Assembly: GCA_001643675.2 (NCBI GenBank) | Contig: LSRY02000065.1 | Location: forward strand, 255,001-319,000 | Reading direction: 5' to 3' | Origin: Monocercomonoides exilis | Taxonomy: Eukaryota > Preaxostyla > Oxymonadida > Polymastigidae | Length of the DNA stretch: 64,000 nt | Part shown: positions 1 to 12,380 of the stretch, piece by piece | Numbering within the stretch: the first letter of the stretch is position 1 | How the letters are laid out: every line of letters starts with the position of its first letter | The notes under the pieces: model-generated | The model's database searches: none | Told to the model about the DNA's origin: nothing | The model's input: only the letters and a program-made list of their open reading frames with translations | Position numbers and translations under genes: made by a program

Positions 1-63
1 AAGCCCCCAAGACATTTTTATTCCAAAGGCTGAAAATTTTCAAATTTTTCAATAAAAGCAAAA

Positions 64-345
64 TCATTTTAATTACATACTACAAAAGAGTTCCATCTTG
101 TGTTTTATCAATTACTAATAAGGTATGTGTTAACTGCTTCGTCACAGAAGCAAAATCTTCGTTTTTTTGTTTTCCCTTTGCAATTGATACAATCTTTTCA
201 CAAAACTTCAAAATCTCCTCCTCCTGAGACGAAGATTCTCCTCCATTCATAGCTCAATAGGTTTGAGCTCCTTTATTGTTGAAACAAGTACTTAATTTCT
301 CAGCAAACTCAACTTTCTCTTATGGAAACATTTGATCGTATAACT
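64..345 (-). pseudogene. decayed ORF fragment, unknown family
   Basis: Reading the minus strand leftward gives about 57 codons of coding-looking sequence. It begins near residues MNGGESSSQEEE, continues through KFCEKIVSIAKGKQ and ends at a TAG around 84-86. A second short piece upstream (MFP, then an in-frame TAA, then EKVEFAEKLSTCFNN) lies in another frame and is cut by TAA and TGA. Serine/glutamate-rich starts followed by amphipathic helix are common in helical repeat proteins of this genome, but I do not recognise the family. The broken frames suggest a relic or an exon fragment of a gene lying mostly outside the window. Low confidence. Confidence 0.3.
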
Positions 346-548
346 TTTCCTTTTTATTAATTGAAATTTTTTGTCTCTATATTTTTTTCATTAAATTTGT
401 TTTATATTCACCATCTTAAATCACATCTACATTTCCGACTAACAACAAACTTCTGAAAAAATGTTCAAAAAATAGAATATTTTCATTTTCTGCATATGTT
501 CGGAGCCAGAGAAGAGGAATAGTATTCTTCATTGAATAATGAAATGTT

Positions 549-1331
549 TTACAAAACAAGACCTTCAAAGCGCTGTTTGAACCAGCTGATTGCCTCTTCC
601 TTTGTTATTCTGTGGGGTTTTCCAATTGATGATGGTGCTCTCTTGCGACGGTGAACCCTGAAGCCTGGACGTCCAAGGCACACATAGAAATCCATACCAT
701 AGATACCTGTGTTGGGATCGTATTTCATTCCGAGATCAATGTGCTCCTGAATACCGAAGCCAAAGTTTCCGGTTGCTGAAAAGTTTCTTTTTTTCAACTG
801 TTTAAAAGGAAATTAGAAATAAAACATTTAAGCGCGCACAATCAACAGCATAGTGATAAAGCAATCAATAAATCATTATTTGAAAACAGAAACAAATTAA
901 AAAACCTCGAATTCTTTCACACGAAGACCAGCTTCCAAAAGTTCTTCGGCCTTCTTTCCTCTAACTGTCACATAACATGCAATCTTTTCGTTCTTTCTCA
1001 CACCAAATTGTTTAATTGTGAGTCTTGCTGAATTGAAAAGAACAAAATTTTTCAATGTTTTATTATTTTGCATTTCAGAATAATATATTTCGAACCTTTC
1101 GATTGGCATGGCTTTTGATCTGTCAATTGTTCAAGAACCTTCATGGCTTTTGTCAAACGGTCACCAGACTCTCCAACACCAATATGGAGAACAAGTTTTT
1201 CAATGCGAATTGCTTTGCATTTGTTTTGTTCAGTCCTGTGATAAAAACGGCAGACGGTTAAAATGCCGTTAATAAATGAGGATATATGTTTTATGAGAAA
1301 CAAACTTTTGTCCTGGCTTTTTCAACACCAT
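549..1331 (-). CDS. RPL11: 60S ribosomal protein uL5 (RPL11), 4 exons
   Basis: Large-subunit protein uL5 binds 5S rRNA with uL18 in the central protuberance. Exons, read on the minus strand, are 1331-1306, 1235-1096, 1027-906 and 797-549. All phases close to give 178 residues, the length of human RPL11. Conserved blocks run across the joins: [11 protein letters not shown] in exon 2, [19 protein letters not shown] in exon 3, and [15 protein letters not shown] and GRPGF in exon 4. The start is the ATG at 1331 (MVLKKPGQK), because the N-terminus of this family is short and basic. Introns are 70, 68 and 108 bp with donors GTTTGT, GTTCGA and GTTTTT and acceptors ending CAG. The stop is TAA, which matters for the genetic-code question raised elsewhere. 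Confidence 0.95.
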
Positions 1332-1587
1332 TTTTCCTCTTCTTTTCTCGACAAAGGCGAAATGGGGATATTTAAAAGATTTTTATTTCCAATAAATGGT
1401 TCAAGATCACAAAATTTTTAAAATTTATGAGAAGCTTATTCTTAAAGATGAAAACAAAGAAAAGATAAAAAATACGAACTCATTTGAGAGTAAAAATTGT
1501 TAATTTCAAAATTTAAAAAAAAACATTTCCAATAATCATTGTAAGAAAAAGTTAAAAATTGATAATAAGAATTTTACATATTTAATT

Positions 1588-2506
1588 TCAATGAAGATGC
1601 TTTGAGAAAATGTATGCGTAGAACGTCAGATCGGGCAATCTTTCTTCCCCTTCATGGCAATCATTATCAGTTACAACAATACTTTCGCATCTCAATTCGC
1701 AGTCAAATGAAGGATCAAGAAAATGCTCTTTTCTTGTTTCCATGTCGCTATGAGAAATTATAATGTATTTTCTAAAATAAATATGGAAATGAAAGCCAAA
1801 ATTTGTTTTTAATAAAACATTATTAAGAAGACAATATCAAGTTTCTTTTCAGTTAATACTTGCGCAAACCCAAAAGGTTTCAGTACGCGCAGACAAGATT
1901 TAATTATTTGCTTTGCGTTTACATAGCTTAATTCTCCTGTTAAAGCTGAATCAAGTAATCCTTTGTCAAATACAACATCAAAGCTTGCTTCAGGAAAAGA
2001 AAGCATCCTAGCGTCCATGTACATATCTACAAAAGCAAATTTTATGATATGTGGTAATTGTTAAAAAATAATTAAAAAAAACACATGCAATGAACGCTCG
2101 GAAGCCTTTCATGAAATTCTTGAAACAAATGTTCAAAAAATGCTTTTGAATAATCGATGCAAGTTATCTTTTTATATCCTTTTGACACAAGAATTTCAGA
2201 AAATTCTGAGATTTTCATAAGTTATATTCGATTTATATTTAGAAAAAAGTTATACTCGAATTTCCGCACCCAACGTCTAATATTGAAATTTCTTTCGAAT
2301 TAAATCCATCTAAAATTTGTGCTATAAATGGATGGTATTCGAAATACCAATCAAAAGTTCCAGAAGCAGTGGAATATCTCTTATTCCAGTATTCTACATG
2401 AATAGCATAAAATATACAAAAATATTTAAAACAGTTAATTCTTTTAAGAATAAAATAAATCAAAAAATGTAGTGCCTGGATCTCCGTATTTTCTAAGTGC
2501 TTGCAT
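1588..2506 (-). CDS. class I SAM-dependent methyltransferase (EEF1AKMT4/METTL13-N-like), 5 exons
   Basis: Exons are 2506-2476, 2393-2256, 2205-2083, 2026-1870 and 1771-1588, giving 210 residues with closed phases and a TGA stop. The N-terminus reads YGDPEYWNKRY followed by FDWY, the signature of the small methyltransferases related to the N-terminal half of METTL13 and to EEF1AKMT4, many of which methylate lysines of eEF1A. Motif I is DVGCGNS at about residues 50-56; the acidic ribose-binding segment is ITCIDYS; SFDVVFDKG is the family's motif following the ADxxxL-like segment. VLKPFG joins to KYIIISHS across intron 4. Intron 1 appears to be GC-AG: GT donors nearby do not restore the YGDPEYW junction. 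The exon 3/4 join is the least certain. Substrate is inferred from family only. Confidence 0.85.
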
Positions 2507-3440
2507 CGCAAATAAAAATGAAATGTCTTTGTGAAATTATTCTTATGGGAGTTTTTTTATTTTTCTCAATTTTCTGTTCATTCTATTCATGTTTTTGCTT
2601 TTGCTTTTTAATTTCATTTTTAATGATATTTTTCTTATTATTATTTTACATGTTAACCCAATAAATATTTCATTTTTGACTCCAACAACTTCTCATAACA
2701 ATTCATTTTTGAAAACAAAATAAAAGTATTTGTATTCTGAAAATAAGAAAAACGCCACACAAGATTTTATTCACTCTCTCATAAAATATGGTCCAGCTGA
2801 TTTCATCAATCTTTTTTGTTTTTGAACAGTTTTAACAGAAATTTTTTTTGTATGAATAAAAAATGTTTTAATATAGTGATTATTTTATTGTACCATCAGT
2901 GCTTCACACGCACCTTGGAACCAAACCCATACCCAAATAATAAAGTTTTATACACATGTTTAAGAAACGTTTTCAATTGATTTCTTCATGTTCGCTTTTA
3001 AAATATTTGAAATAACATATGAATGTTCATAAATGACGGAGAAAAAATGCTCTCCAATAGTTTAAAAATTGTTAAATATTCGTCTTCAAATAAACTTTGA
3101 ATTGTGTGTTTTCCATTGTTGCAAGAACAAAGAAAAGCAAAAACAATTATCAGTTGCATTTCTTTATTTATTTCCACGTTTTGCCGTTCCAAGTTTTTTT
3201 AATATTTGAAAAAAGATAGTGAGAAAAAGATTTCGATGACAGTGAAGAGAAACACTTTATGCTGCATTCGGTTTTCTTTTTTCTTAAATAAGGTGAATCT
3301 GCTCTAATAAAAAATAGTTTTTCCTTTTAAATATTTTTTCTTTCATCTGAATCAATTCATCCATTCGCATCATCGTTTACGATTTCATAAAAATACATTT
3401 TCTCTGTTTTCTTTCTCTCCTGTTATTAATTAACAAAGAA
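2507..3440. other. AT-rich intergenic stretch
   Basis: I see only AT-rich sequence with T and A homopolymer runs and no frame with coding character. The short minus ORF at 2998-3192 has no recognisable motif and poor composition. This is probably the upstream region of the methyltransferase gene. Confidence 0.4.
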
Positions 3441-3449
3441 CTTGATTAA

Positions 3450-5113
3450 AGAATGCTGAATTCTTTTGGAGAATGCTTCGTTTTAAATGTTGAAGGTGTC
3501 GAAGAAGCTTTGGATTTTTTAATTTCTTCATATTTGGATCGAAGACAAACAAGATGCTTTTCAGCATACTCATGTTGTTTCCTCAAATCAAAGTTATCCA
3601 AATTTTCAAAAATAACTATTGGATGTTATTCATGCACTTTAAGCAAAATAGAAAAACTTGATATGTTTGATGAAGTTGATTTTACAAAGTTTGTAATTTC
3701 TGCGGTGTTTATATCTGAAGTTTTCGATGAAACTTGGATTCTTTGCCTTTTTTGTGGAGAATAGTTTTTGAAAAAAATCCTGTCTCCAATCATGAAATAA
3801 AGAATGAAGATCTTCTTTTAATACCGATGTTTCAATCTGTGCTCCGGCAGCTCAAGAGAGAATAAGAGCTGCAGCAACAGGCCGGACTCCTGTCTTTTTG
3901 AATGATGCCTTTACTGTTGATGGAACACAAGCTGCAGCCAAGGTTTCGTGGAGAATTACTGCAAGTTGGGCTCGATTAGAAGTGAGAGGATATGGAAAAG
4001 GAATAACAAATTTGTAACTCACAGTGAATTCTAGTCGAGAAAAAACACAAAAGTCACATGGCCGAAACAAATGTGTCATATTTGGTGGGAATTTTTTTCA
4101 GAATGATGTAATTTTTTTTCTGCTTCAATTACAGTTCCGTCATTATGAGTTTATTGATTATCCATAATTAGAAGGGCTAAATGTGAACTTGTTGGTTTCA
4201 CTTTCTCTGCGATTAACGGAATTCAACAATTGATCATGATGAATTTGTATATTTCCTTCGTGATCCACCCAGAAGAGGAATTAATATAGCGGTAATCAAA
4301 TGATGAAAGAGAACGAAACTTTTTCGGGAGAGTTTTCTTTGGAAAAAGAAGAAAAAGTTGCAACGAGGATCCGTCAGTTAAGACACTCAGGTTCATCGTT
4401 TCATTCGTAACTTTTGGAGGAGTTGGAATAGCGGGAGGAGTTTAATCTTTCTAATAATTAACCAATTTTGATGAAGACTCCCCACAAGTGATTGAAAATT
4501 CATCAAAATTGAATACAAGCTCAGAAGTGATGTTGCATTCCGTTGCAGTGCTCAACAATTCCGAAAACCATCCTCTGATATTTTCTGGCGACTGATCCTT
4601 TATTTCATCAAAATCAATAGGTCTTGCAACAAATGCTTTCACTATTTCGCTGCAATGGATAAAATTGAATGCATATTTCTTATTGATCATTTTCTGTTCA
4701 TTCTTTGATTTTGAATCATTTTGAATCAGATCCAATCAATGAAAAGTTCAAAAAAGTTAAAAAAAACACGAAAATAAATATCACAAACCATGTTTTTCAT
4801 ATCACAAATTTGAATAATTGTTTTGCTTGACAAAAAACAAAAACTTGGTTTTCAATTTTTTCTAACTGGTTATCTGTGAACGTTTGTGTACGTCCATTCC
4901 TTCCAGCCTCTCTTCCTGTTTTTTCGCTTTGATCCATCTTTTTAATGCATCTTTTGAAACAACTTTAACTTTCATTGATGCTGAATATAAAACCAAAAAA
5001 AACTTTGTCGAATTGCAAATAGCTTTTTTAACGGGGATTTGATTGCAAGATATTATCATGTTGCCAGAACCCTGTGCAATTGAGGCGATGAAGGTGATTA
5101 TTAATGAAATCAT
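3450..5113 (-). pseudogene. pogo/Tc1-superfamily DDE transposase relic
   Basis: Minus-strand fragments occur in the order expected for a pogo-like transposase. A basic N-terminal piece (VSKDALKRWIKAKKQEE, about 4960-4900) is followed at 4735-4451 by a segment carrying LVFNFDEFSI, the first catalytic Asp region (N-x-DE). Next come LFPKKTLPKKF and GWITKEIYKFI (about 4350-4240), then LALLIMDNQ, matching the second catalytic Asp motif, then THLFRPCDFCVFSRLE and SFKKTGVRPV (about 4079-3860). A charged tail continues to about 3450. The chain is broken by a TAG at 4451, a TAA at 4442, a TGA near 4229 and at least one frameshift, so it is non-functional. The first residues of the 5' piece overlap the terminal repeat of a MITE (5093-5347). 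Confidence 0.7.
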
Positions 5114-5347
5114 AACTTTTTTCGGTGTGTTGAAAATTTTGAAAATTTCAAGAAATAGAAAATATAATTTTCATTGATATGTTTTATTCATCTCAATTGT
5201 CAAAATTGAAAATCAATGATGTGAAAAAATTACAGAGATGTTTTGAATAGAAGTTTTCACTTTTATGTGTTCATTTACAAGCATTGGAAGTGAAAATTCA
5301 AACCGAAATTTTCATTTAAAAAATTATGATTTCAAAAATAATCACCC
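5093..5347. mobile_element. MITE-like element, copy 1
   Basis: The left end GGTGATTATTAATGAAATC (from 5093) and the right end GATTTCAAAAATAATCACC (to 5346) are imperfect inverted complements about 255 bp apart. There is no ORF inside. The same terminal sequence occurs at 48085-48345 and a related end at about 23022, so this is a dispersed family. The transposase relic lies immediately beside it; whether the two belong together is not shown. Confidence 0.55.
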
Positions 5348-6500
5348 ATGTTTATTCAATCTTTTCTGTCATAAAAATTGAGAATGATCAAGTCTTTCAG
5401 AATTATCTTAATAATAATTTCTTTTAAAGACAGTTCTTTCAAAATGCATGTTTTAATGTTTGGTGACTATATAATTGATTTGTACCATTGAAATTATCAG
5501 GAAACCAAAATTTAGTAAATAATCCAATATGTGAATAAAAGAAGAAATCGCAAACTTCAGCAAGAAGAAAGCATGATGAAAAAGAACAAAATCTATTCTT
5601 TCATTATTTCTCACAATATCAATTGTTATTGATATGTTTTAACAAAAACAGTTGAAAATAAAGAAAAACAAGAGAAAGCTTAATTGAAAGGTGGCTTGTT
5701 TGGAACAAAGTTGCATGTTAAGCACCGATGGTTATTGTAATGAAAAGAACACTTGTAATGAATTTCACATTATTTTTTAGGTGAAAATCTTTTTTCTTTT
5801 ATTATTGATCAAACAATGTTGGTCAACAATAAAAGCATTCAAAGAAAATTCTGAACAAAAGGATTGGAGACATTTTGGACATTAAGCAAATACCGAAAAA
5901 AGTCGAGGCAGTTTTCATCAAAACATGAATGGAAAATAGCAAAATGGAAATTATAAACCAAATAGAATTATTTGTTGAATCCGTTTTCAAAACAATGGTT
6001 ATGTCTGATTAAAAAGAACTGTTTTATGGATTAGCTTACAATTTTAAAAATATTCATGTCACGGGGATAGCACTCATTTTATTAGAGAATAAGTGAGAGG
6101 AGAGTTAATGTGTGTTTGAACCCTTCTTCACTTTATTCTCACTTTCAAACACTTACGGTGGAGACATTTTTTGTGTTTCAGTTTCTTCAGCATTCAAAAT
6201 GAGAAGCATTTGGTTTGTTTCATGTTCAACATTCTCATATGTTGGAGGAATATGTTTGCAACCATATCGAGAAACTGCTTAAAAAAAAACAGAGTAGATC
6301 GCTTTTGTTTTTTCAGAACACAATTGTGGATCTGCAATCACTCCATATGTGTACGATATAACATTATACGATTAAAGCAATTTTAACATTGATTCCGAAA
6401 ATCCATTCACTGAATCCTGAACCACAAACACAGATGACAGAACCTGTTCCAAACACACAATTATATAAATACAAGTGACTGAACATATGATCAACATTTA
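5348..6500. other. gene-free AT-rich stretch
   Basis: No convincing exon was found on either strand. Short ORFs such as 6171-6386 (+) lack motifs and have stop-flanked, compositionally biased translations. Nothing else is recognised. Confidence 0.35.
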
Positions 6501-6518
6501 AAAAAAATAGACTGAAGG

Positions 6519-6615
6519 ATGATACAAATTATATCTCTGTGAGTGGAAATGATAATTTAGAACAATGTGAGGCAAGCTCAACATTTACATGCAATACAGT
6601 GAGAAAGCGTTAAAG
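6519..6615 (+). pseudogene. relic of a beta-helix surface-protein module
   Basis: One frame reads NYISVSGNDNLEQCE then TFTCNTVRK before a TAA. This matches the module-opening signature of the giant gene at 49-62 kb (V-x-x-GG-x-D-x-x-x-CG, then PC-x-T), here with the CG dipeptide lost. Flanking sequence to about 7290 has short lysine- and glutamate-rich open stretches (for example 7051-7287) but no continuous frame. I read it as a decayed member of that family. Confidence 0.4.
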
Positions 6616-7367
6616 AAGTGTGATGCATAAATAAGCTTGAAGATCACGCCAATGGAAGGGGATCATCAGAGCGAGACGATAATGACTGAGATGGAGGCAA
6701 AAAAGAATTCAGTCATTGAGAAAAAGAAAGAAGCACTTTGTTTTATATACTTGAAAAGAGCTGCATAGAGGAATGAAATATTGCGAAAGTGTGAGTTCTG
6801 TCAAAAATTCAACAGAAGAAAAAGTGCAAGAATTTTAAAAGATTTGCGAAAGAAAGAATAAATTTGTAACAAAGCAAAAGTTTCAATGATTATTTCTTTG
6901 GGATAATTCAAAGAACGATTTGTCAAAAACAATTCAAAAGATTACCACTGAAAGCAAACAATCGGAATTGATGGATGCTCCAAAAAATACTTTGCAAAAC
7001 TAAGCACAAAGAAAAAAGGATTCAAAAGGTCTCATTGAAGATGTATTTGAATGAATCAGAGCGAAAGGATGTTTGAAAATATAAACAGAATATGTGAAAA
7101 ACCAACATTCGAAATGCTCAATGAAAGTTATGTTTCGAGAATCTCACCAATTTCAATTGAACTGTTGAATCAACGATTACATTCTCATCTTCTTCTCTAT
7201 CCTCCTGTCTTTCATCTTCATTTCCTTTGCATCCTTGTTTCTCCAAAAACCTCTTGTCTCTTCGTCTTTCCATTTTTTTTCGGTTGAAAGGAGCAGAACA
7301 GGATTATTCAATCATCAGAAAATAAGACTCCATTCCCTTTCCCTTTGCTATGAACCTGACATGGATA

Positions 7368-7609
7368 TGGGTGATTCTTTTTGAAAAGTCACAAATGTTT
7401 AATTTTCGAATAAATCTCAAATTTCATATTTTGCTCAAATTTCTGTTTCAGCTCGCAAATCTCCTCAAGAATGTTTGAAATAACATTATCAAGAAATAGA
7501 TTCTATTTCAGTGAAGTTTGATATTTGTTAACAAAATATTTAGCAAAATATGAAATTTCTGAAGTATTAGAAAATTAAACATTTGTGACTTTTCAAAAAG
7601 AATCACCCA
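7368..7609. mobile_element. MITE with long terminal inverted repeats and TA duplication
   Basis: The left end TGGGTGATTCTTTTTGAAAA and right end TTTTCAAAAAGAATCACCCA are perfect complements. The inverted similarity extends about 70 bp inward with mismatches. The element is flanked by TA on both sides (7366-7367 and 7610-7611), the target duplication typical of Tc1/mariner/pogo elements. It is 242 bp and has no ORF. The first ten bases resemble the ends of the MITE family at 5093 and 48085, so a shared transposase is plausible. Confidence 0.7.
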
Positions 7610-7731
7610 TATGATTGTGTGGTTATGCCAGAAGACACCAAATATATCTGTCTTCTTTTTTTGCTGAAGTTTGTTCTTCATGATTTCTTCACTATCCACT
7701 GTCGCAACAAATGCTAAAAATAATCATTGGG

Positions 7732-9010
7732 TCAACTTTTTAATGGGACTTTTTCCCAAATTTGCACTTTTTTTGTTTTTGACTTCCAACAACCGAAAAA
7801 CGCTGGATGACTTTCAGCACTTTATAAATCCTTTTTAACCAGTTTTATTCTATTTATTTACTGTTTTCTTTTCAGTTTTTGTTTTTTGCACATCGAGAAA
7901 TCTCGTTTTTTTGCTAAATTTAATAGGACTTTTTCTAGCCAACCTGTCAACTCACAAGAAATTGATGAGTTGTTTTGAATGGCATAAACTATAATCTAAC
8001 TATTTTTAAATTCATTTTTTTCACAAACACTTTTTTCTTGTTTTTTTCACATTTCATTTATTTTAACAACATGCAAACATAAAACTGATTGTTTCTTTAT
8101 TAATATGGGGTAAAATATTTTGCTTCAAGCATTTTCATTGAAAAATTATGCACTTTTTATTAAATTTTTGATTACAAAAAATATTATAAAAATGAGTTCA
8201 TTTTTTGACATTCGTGTAATGTTGGAAAACTTTATGTTTTGATTTCAACGATGCCTGTTTACGGATATGAAAATTAAAATTATTTTGAAATCTGAGAAAG
8301 TTTTGTAATGTCATAAGAAAAACAATTATTTCATGCTTTGTGCATAAAAAGCTTGAAAGTCTGTATTTTCCCCCATATAATGAAATAATAAAATTGAAAA
8401 TATGATATGCAAAACTTGCACTTTATTAATGAAATGTTGTAAAAATAAAACGAAGGTTTATTTCTTCTATAAAGAATTTATCAAAATAACAACAATGTGA
8501 TCTCAGATCATCATAGTTTGATTCCGTTTACCCTAAAAAGACAAATAGAAAAAAATTGATGTTTTTTTATAAACAACATATCATCATAAGAGTATTTATT
8601 TTTCATAACATATTTTTAATTTTATTATTTTATTATATTAATAAAGAAACAATCAGTTTTATGTTTGCATGTTGTTAAAATAAATGAAATGTGAAAAAAA
8701 CAAGAAAAAAGTGTTTGTGAAAAAAATGAATTTAAAAATAGTTAGATTATAGTTTATGCCATTCAAAACAACTCATCAATTTCTTGTGAGTTGACAGGTT
8801 GGCTAGAAAAAGTCCTATTAAATTTAGCAAAAAAACGAGATTTCTCGATGTGCAAAAAACAAAAACTGAAAAGAAAACAGTAAATAAATAGAATAAAACT
8901 GGTTAAAAAGGATTTATAAAGTGCTGAAAGTCATCCAGCGTTTTTCGGTTGTTGGAAGTCAAAAACAAAAAAAGTGCAAATTTGGGAAAAAGTCCCATTA
9001 AAAAAGTTGA
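7732..9010. mobile_element. foldback element with about 375-bp inverted arms
   Basis: Bases 7732-8106 reappear as the reverse complement at 8635-9010, nearly without mismatch over the whole arm. The 528-bp spacer (8107-8634) is AT-rich and has no ORF. The outer end reads CAACTTTTTAATGGGAC. The same end sequence and the internal motif CTTTCAGC-CTTT-TAAA recur in the element at 63113-63836, so these are two members of one family. No target duplication is obvious. The near-identity of arms implies recent insertion or ongoing arm conversion. Confidence 0.8.
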
Positions 9011-9980
9011 AGCGTCGTGAAAAATATATATTCAGGCTTTAATATCTGCCGTTTGTTAAAATTATATTCTCGCTTCTTCATTGTCTTCCTATAAAAAGAA
9101 TAAATAAATTTTTTATATAAATCGTCTGAATCACAATTTCGAAGAGGACACAGATGGAAATATCTTCGCAATATGTAGAAAAATATAAAAAAAAAAAATA
9201 CAAACGAAAATTTTCATTCTAAAATATGATCGTCGTATCCTCTTGACCGTTCAAAAGTTATGAAAATCACAGAATTTATGCATATCCATTTGTTTCCCAA
9301 TTTTTATATTTTTATCAGTTCCATTCTCATTGCATTGCTCTCTCAAGCGGAGATTGTCTATTTCAACAATAAGTCGGATTCTTGAGAATTCGAAAGGATT
9401 CAAATAACAATATCTTCGCAAACAACAGAACAATACAAATTGCATTTATTCATATAATTCCATTCAAAATAAAAATCGTTATATTTCCTTTAACAACGAA
9501 TCTCAATTATTCAAAAGATGGAATTTCAATATCAATGCATTGTCACAGTTGTCAACAGCCATCATTGGAAATAATGCTTCTAATTCTGTGAAAAATGTTC
9601 ATTTATTGAACTCTCATTTTGTTAATCTGTATTTCTTTTGAAATATGTATTGATCAAAACATCCATAACAACAAAGAGAAAGAACAAAGAATTCATTTTC
9701 TTTGAAATTACAAGTCGAAAATGTTATCGAAAGATAGAATGGTTTGAATGCATATATTTCTTTCATCTTTTGCGAGATAAAATTTCTCATTCGTTATCTT
9801 CTGCCCAATCATTTGAATTTTCATTGTGAATATCAAAATGGCATTGTTTTCTTGTTCAATTTTTTATAAAAAAATCTGTATGTTGGAGACAGACAACACA
9901 AAAACGTTCACAGGTTTGCAATTGCAGTTGCATTTGAACTCTGGCTTATTGTATTTCTTTCTTTCTTTTTTTTTATTTTT
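9011..9980. other. gene-free AT-rich stretch upstream of helical-family gene A
   Basis: No supported exon. Near 9921-9945 the sequence GCAGTTGCATTTGA is shared with the region upstream of the paralogue on the other strand (about 13720-13735), so duplication covered part of the 5' flank. The true first exon of gene A may lie here but I could not place it. Confidence 0.35.
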
Positions 9981-9983
9981 TAG

Positions 9984-11311
9984 AATTGTTTTCTGAGCTG
10001 GAGCATTACGATGAAGATAAACAGAGAAAGAAAATTGGAGAAACGAATGAAATAATTGATGGAATGAACGAAGAAGAATTCGAATCTGTTTTCACAGAAG
10101 AACCATTCAACAAAATGCACGAAATGATTGAAGAAAAGAAAATGTCAATGGAGAATGCAATTTTGCTGCTGAAGCATGCTGGATATAGCAATGTGCTGAA
10201 AAACGTGTGGGATCCATGCTTTAATTTGTCTTCGCTGGGCAAAAAATTTAAAAAGATGGCAGAAGAAGAGGAGAAGAAGGAAAAAGAAAAGAACAAAAGG
10301 CTTTTGATTGATCTTTGCGAATGCCATATTTTTCTAAGCTGCAGCTTCACACCCGAATTGCTTTCGATTTGTGTACCTTGCCTTCTGAATGTCGCCTTGA
10401 ATAAAGAGGAAAATGAGGAAATACAGAAAGAAGTGGATCTGGCTTTGCAACCTTTGAGCAACATTAAATATAGGGCATGGGCATTTCTTTTTTGTTTCAG
10501 TACAATTAATATTTTAATTTTTCTTCACTTTTTGTAAAACAGAATTTTAAAAAAGAACTTTTCTTCAATGAAATCAAAGAGATTATCAAACATCATCAGG
10601 AACATCACAATCTGACGCAACTTGCCTATCAATCAGCTTGGCAGTTTTTAATTGACCGATTTTTCAAAGATAAAGACTTGGAAATAGTTATTGTGAATGA
10701 ACTGCATTTAGCGAGAGAAGCAGCAAGAGAACTGGAAGAGTTGATGAAATGTATCGATTGGAAGAAGAAAGAAGAGGAAATGAGCAAAGAAGAAGCGAAA
10801 GAAGAATTTGCATTAATGAGACGGGCCAAAACATGTGCAATTTATTTTCAATGTTGCACATTGTGGAATGAAGAATTTGTTAAATTTATCAATAGCATTG
10901 TTCAGGTATATCGAGCAGCGAAGGATAATCATAGAGGAATTAGCGATTGGTGCATTTATTCCTTGAGAAATGCAGCGAAAAATAGAGTTGCGAAGGTTGA
11001 AGACTTGTTGAAAAGTGGTGCTATTGATGCTGTTTTGGAGGAGATTCAGCAGTCAACATTTAAAGACAAAATATTACGAAAATACTTCCATTTCTTTATG
11101 AATATTTCGGAAAGATTGAAAGAAATAATAGATGATGAAGTGGAAGAAGCAAAAAGAAAAGAAGTTAAAAAGAAGTCATTTGAAAAGATGGAAGAAAACG
11201 GAAAGCGAAGACTTTATCACTAGCTTTCATGAAATACCGACTGATTTGGAAGATAAGTCAATATTTTTGTGGCTGTCAAAATGCTCATCAGATTATCTTT
11301 GGAGTCGGTGA
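9984..11311 (+). pseudogene. helical-repeat family protein A, frameshifted near 3' end
   Basis: Two coding segments, 9984-10474 and 10543-11223, join in phase 0 across a 68-bp intron whose only phase-compatible donors are GC (GCATGG or GCATTT). The protein of about 390 residues is rich in Lys and Glu and looks all-alpha, possibly ARM/HEAT-like; conserved points shared with paralogue B are ISICVP-LLLNVA, NEIKEII, WEE-type helices and DLLKSGAID. I do not recognise a named family. Compared with B, an extra base near 11200 (around residues MEEN-GK) shifts the frame and ends translation at 11221-11223; the alternative frame continues with EDFITSFHEI to a TGA at 11309-11311, mirroring B's EDVIASFHKG. 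The first exon and start codon were not found. Confidence 0.55.
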
Positions 11312-12380
11312 AGCGAATGTTCAACACATTTCCATTCATCTCATCTCATCTCAGAAAAGAAGGAAATATGAAGAAGATGAAGAGGAAAACGAGATGAAGA
11401 AGCAGATGGCTGAAAATGAACCAAAAACAAATAAGAAAAGAAAAGAAGAGAAAAGAGAATGGAAAAGATTTCGTTCTGAAGCAACATTTTCAGTTGAACA
11501 CGAAGAATATTCAAAAAAAATTGAATGTTCTTCATTCATTTCATTCAATCTTCTCATTCTCATCTTCCACTTCGCTTCACTCACACACTCTCCCTCCCTC
11601 ATTCAAACATTCACACAGCATCTGTCTTCATTTCAACATTTGAAATCTTCCTTTTCTTCTTCTTCTTCTTCTTCATTCGTTTCGACAAAGAAGACAGCAC
11701 ACAACTCAGATGAATTGGGATTGAGTCACTTTCAGATGATGGATGGAATGGAAATGAAGGTCAATGAAACAAAAATTTAAGGAACTTCAATTGAAGATTT
11801 CTGAGCAAAAGAAAAAAGAAAGGGAGAGAGTGAGAAAGTGAGAAAGAAGAAGAGAAAGAAAGAAAAGGAGAGAGAATTCCATCAAGATGAACTTTTTTAG
11901 TCAAGCAGTTTTTGAATAAGGATTTCATTCTTCCTTATCGACAGATAAGTTGCTGTTATGTTTTGCGCACAAGATGTTGACAATTTGATTCTTCAACAAA
12001 CATTTCTTCTTTGATGCTCTTGAATTTTTCTCGAGAAATACCATTTCATTCTTCTCCTTCGCCTTCTCTTGTACATTGAAAATTTTATCAGAAAGAGATA
12101 AGCAAAGGAGACCAGAGGCTTACAGAGGCAATAACTGAACAATTGAACACATCGTTATAAAAACGAATCTTATTGAAAATGATTGAGTGCAGTTATCTAT
12201 TCAACGAAGATTCTTGATGGAACAAATTGAAAAGAATTTCTTATTTTTCATTTTTTCAGAACAAGGTTTGAAAATACATCATTTAAATTATCCAATTTAT
12301 TTTATCTCTTGCTGAGAAATAAATAATAGAGAAAAGATAATTCAATTTAAGAGTTTCAATTTTTATTGAAAAAAATTTTC
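11312..12380. other. purine/pyrimidine-biased spacer between convergent paralogues
   Basis: The segment carries A/G-rich (11360-11480, 11800-11880) and T/C-rich (11530-11690) low-complexity stretches whose translations are K/E- or S-rich and change strand freely. I do not accept the overlapping ORFs here as genes. It separates the 3' ends of the tail-to-tail paralogues. Confidence 0.4.

Noticed and set aside
11229-11780. 183-codon plus ORF after gene A
   Set aside because: The first third is gene A's 3' end in a shifted frame, and the rest is K/E and S/H low complexity with competing frames on both strands.
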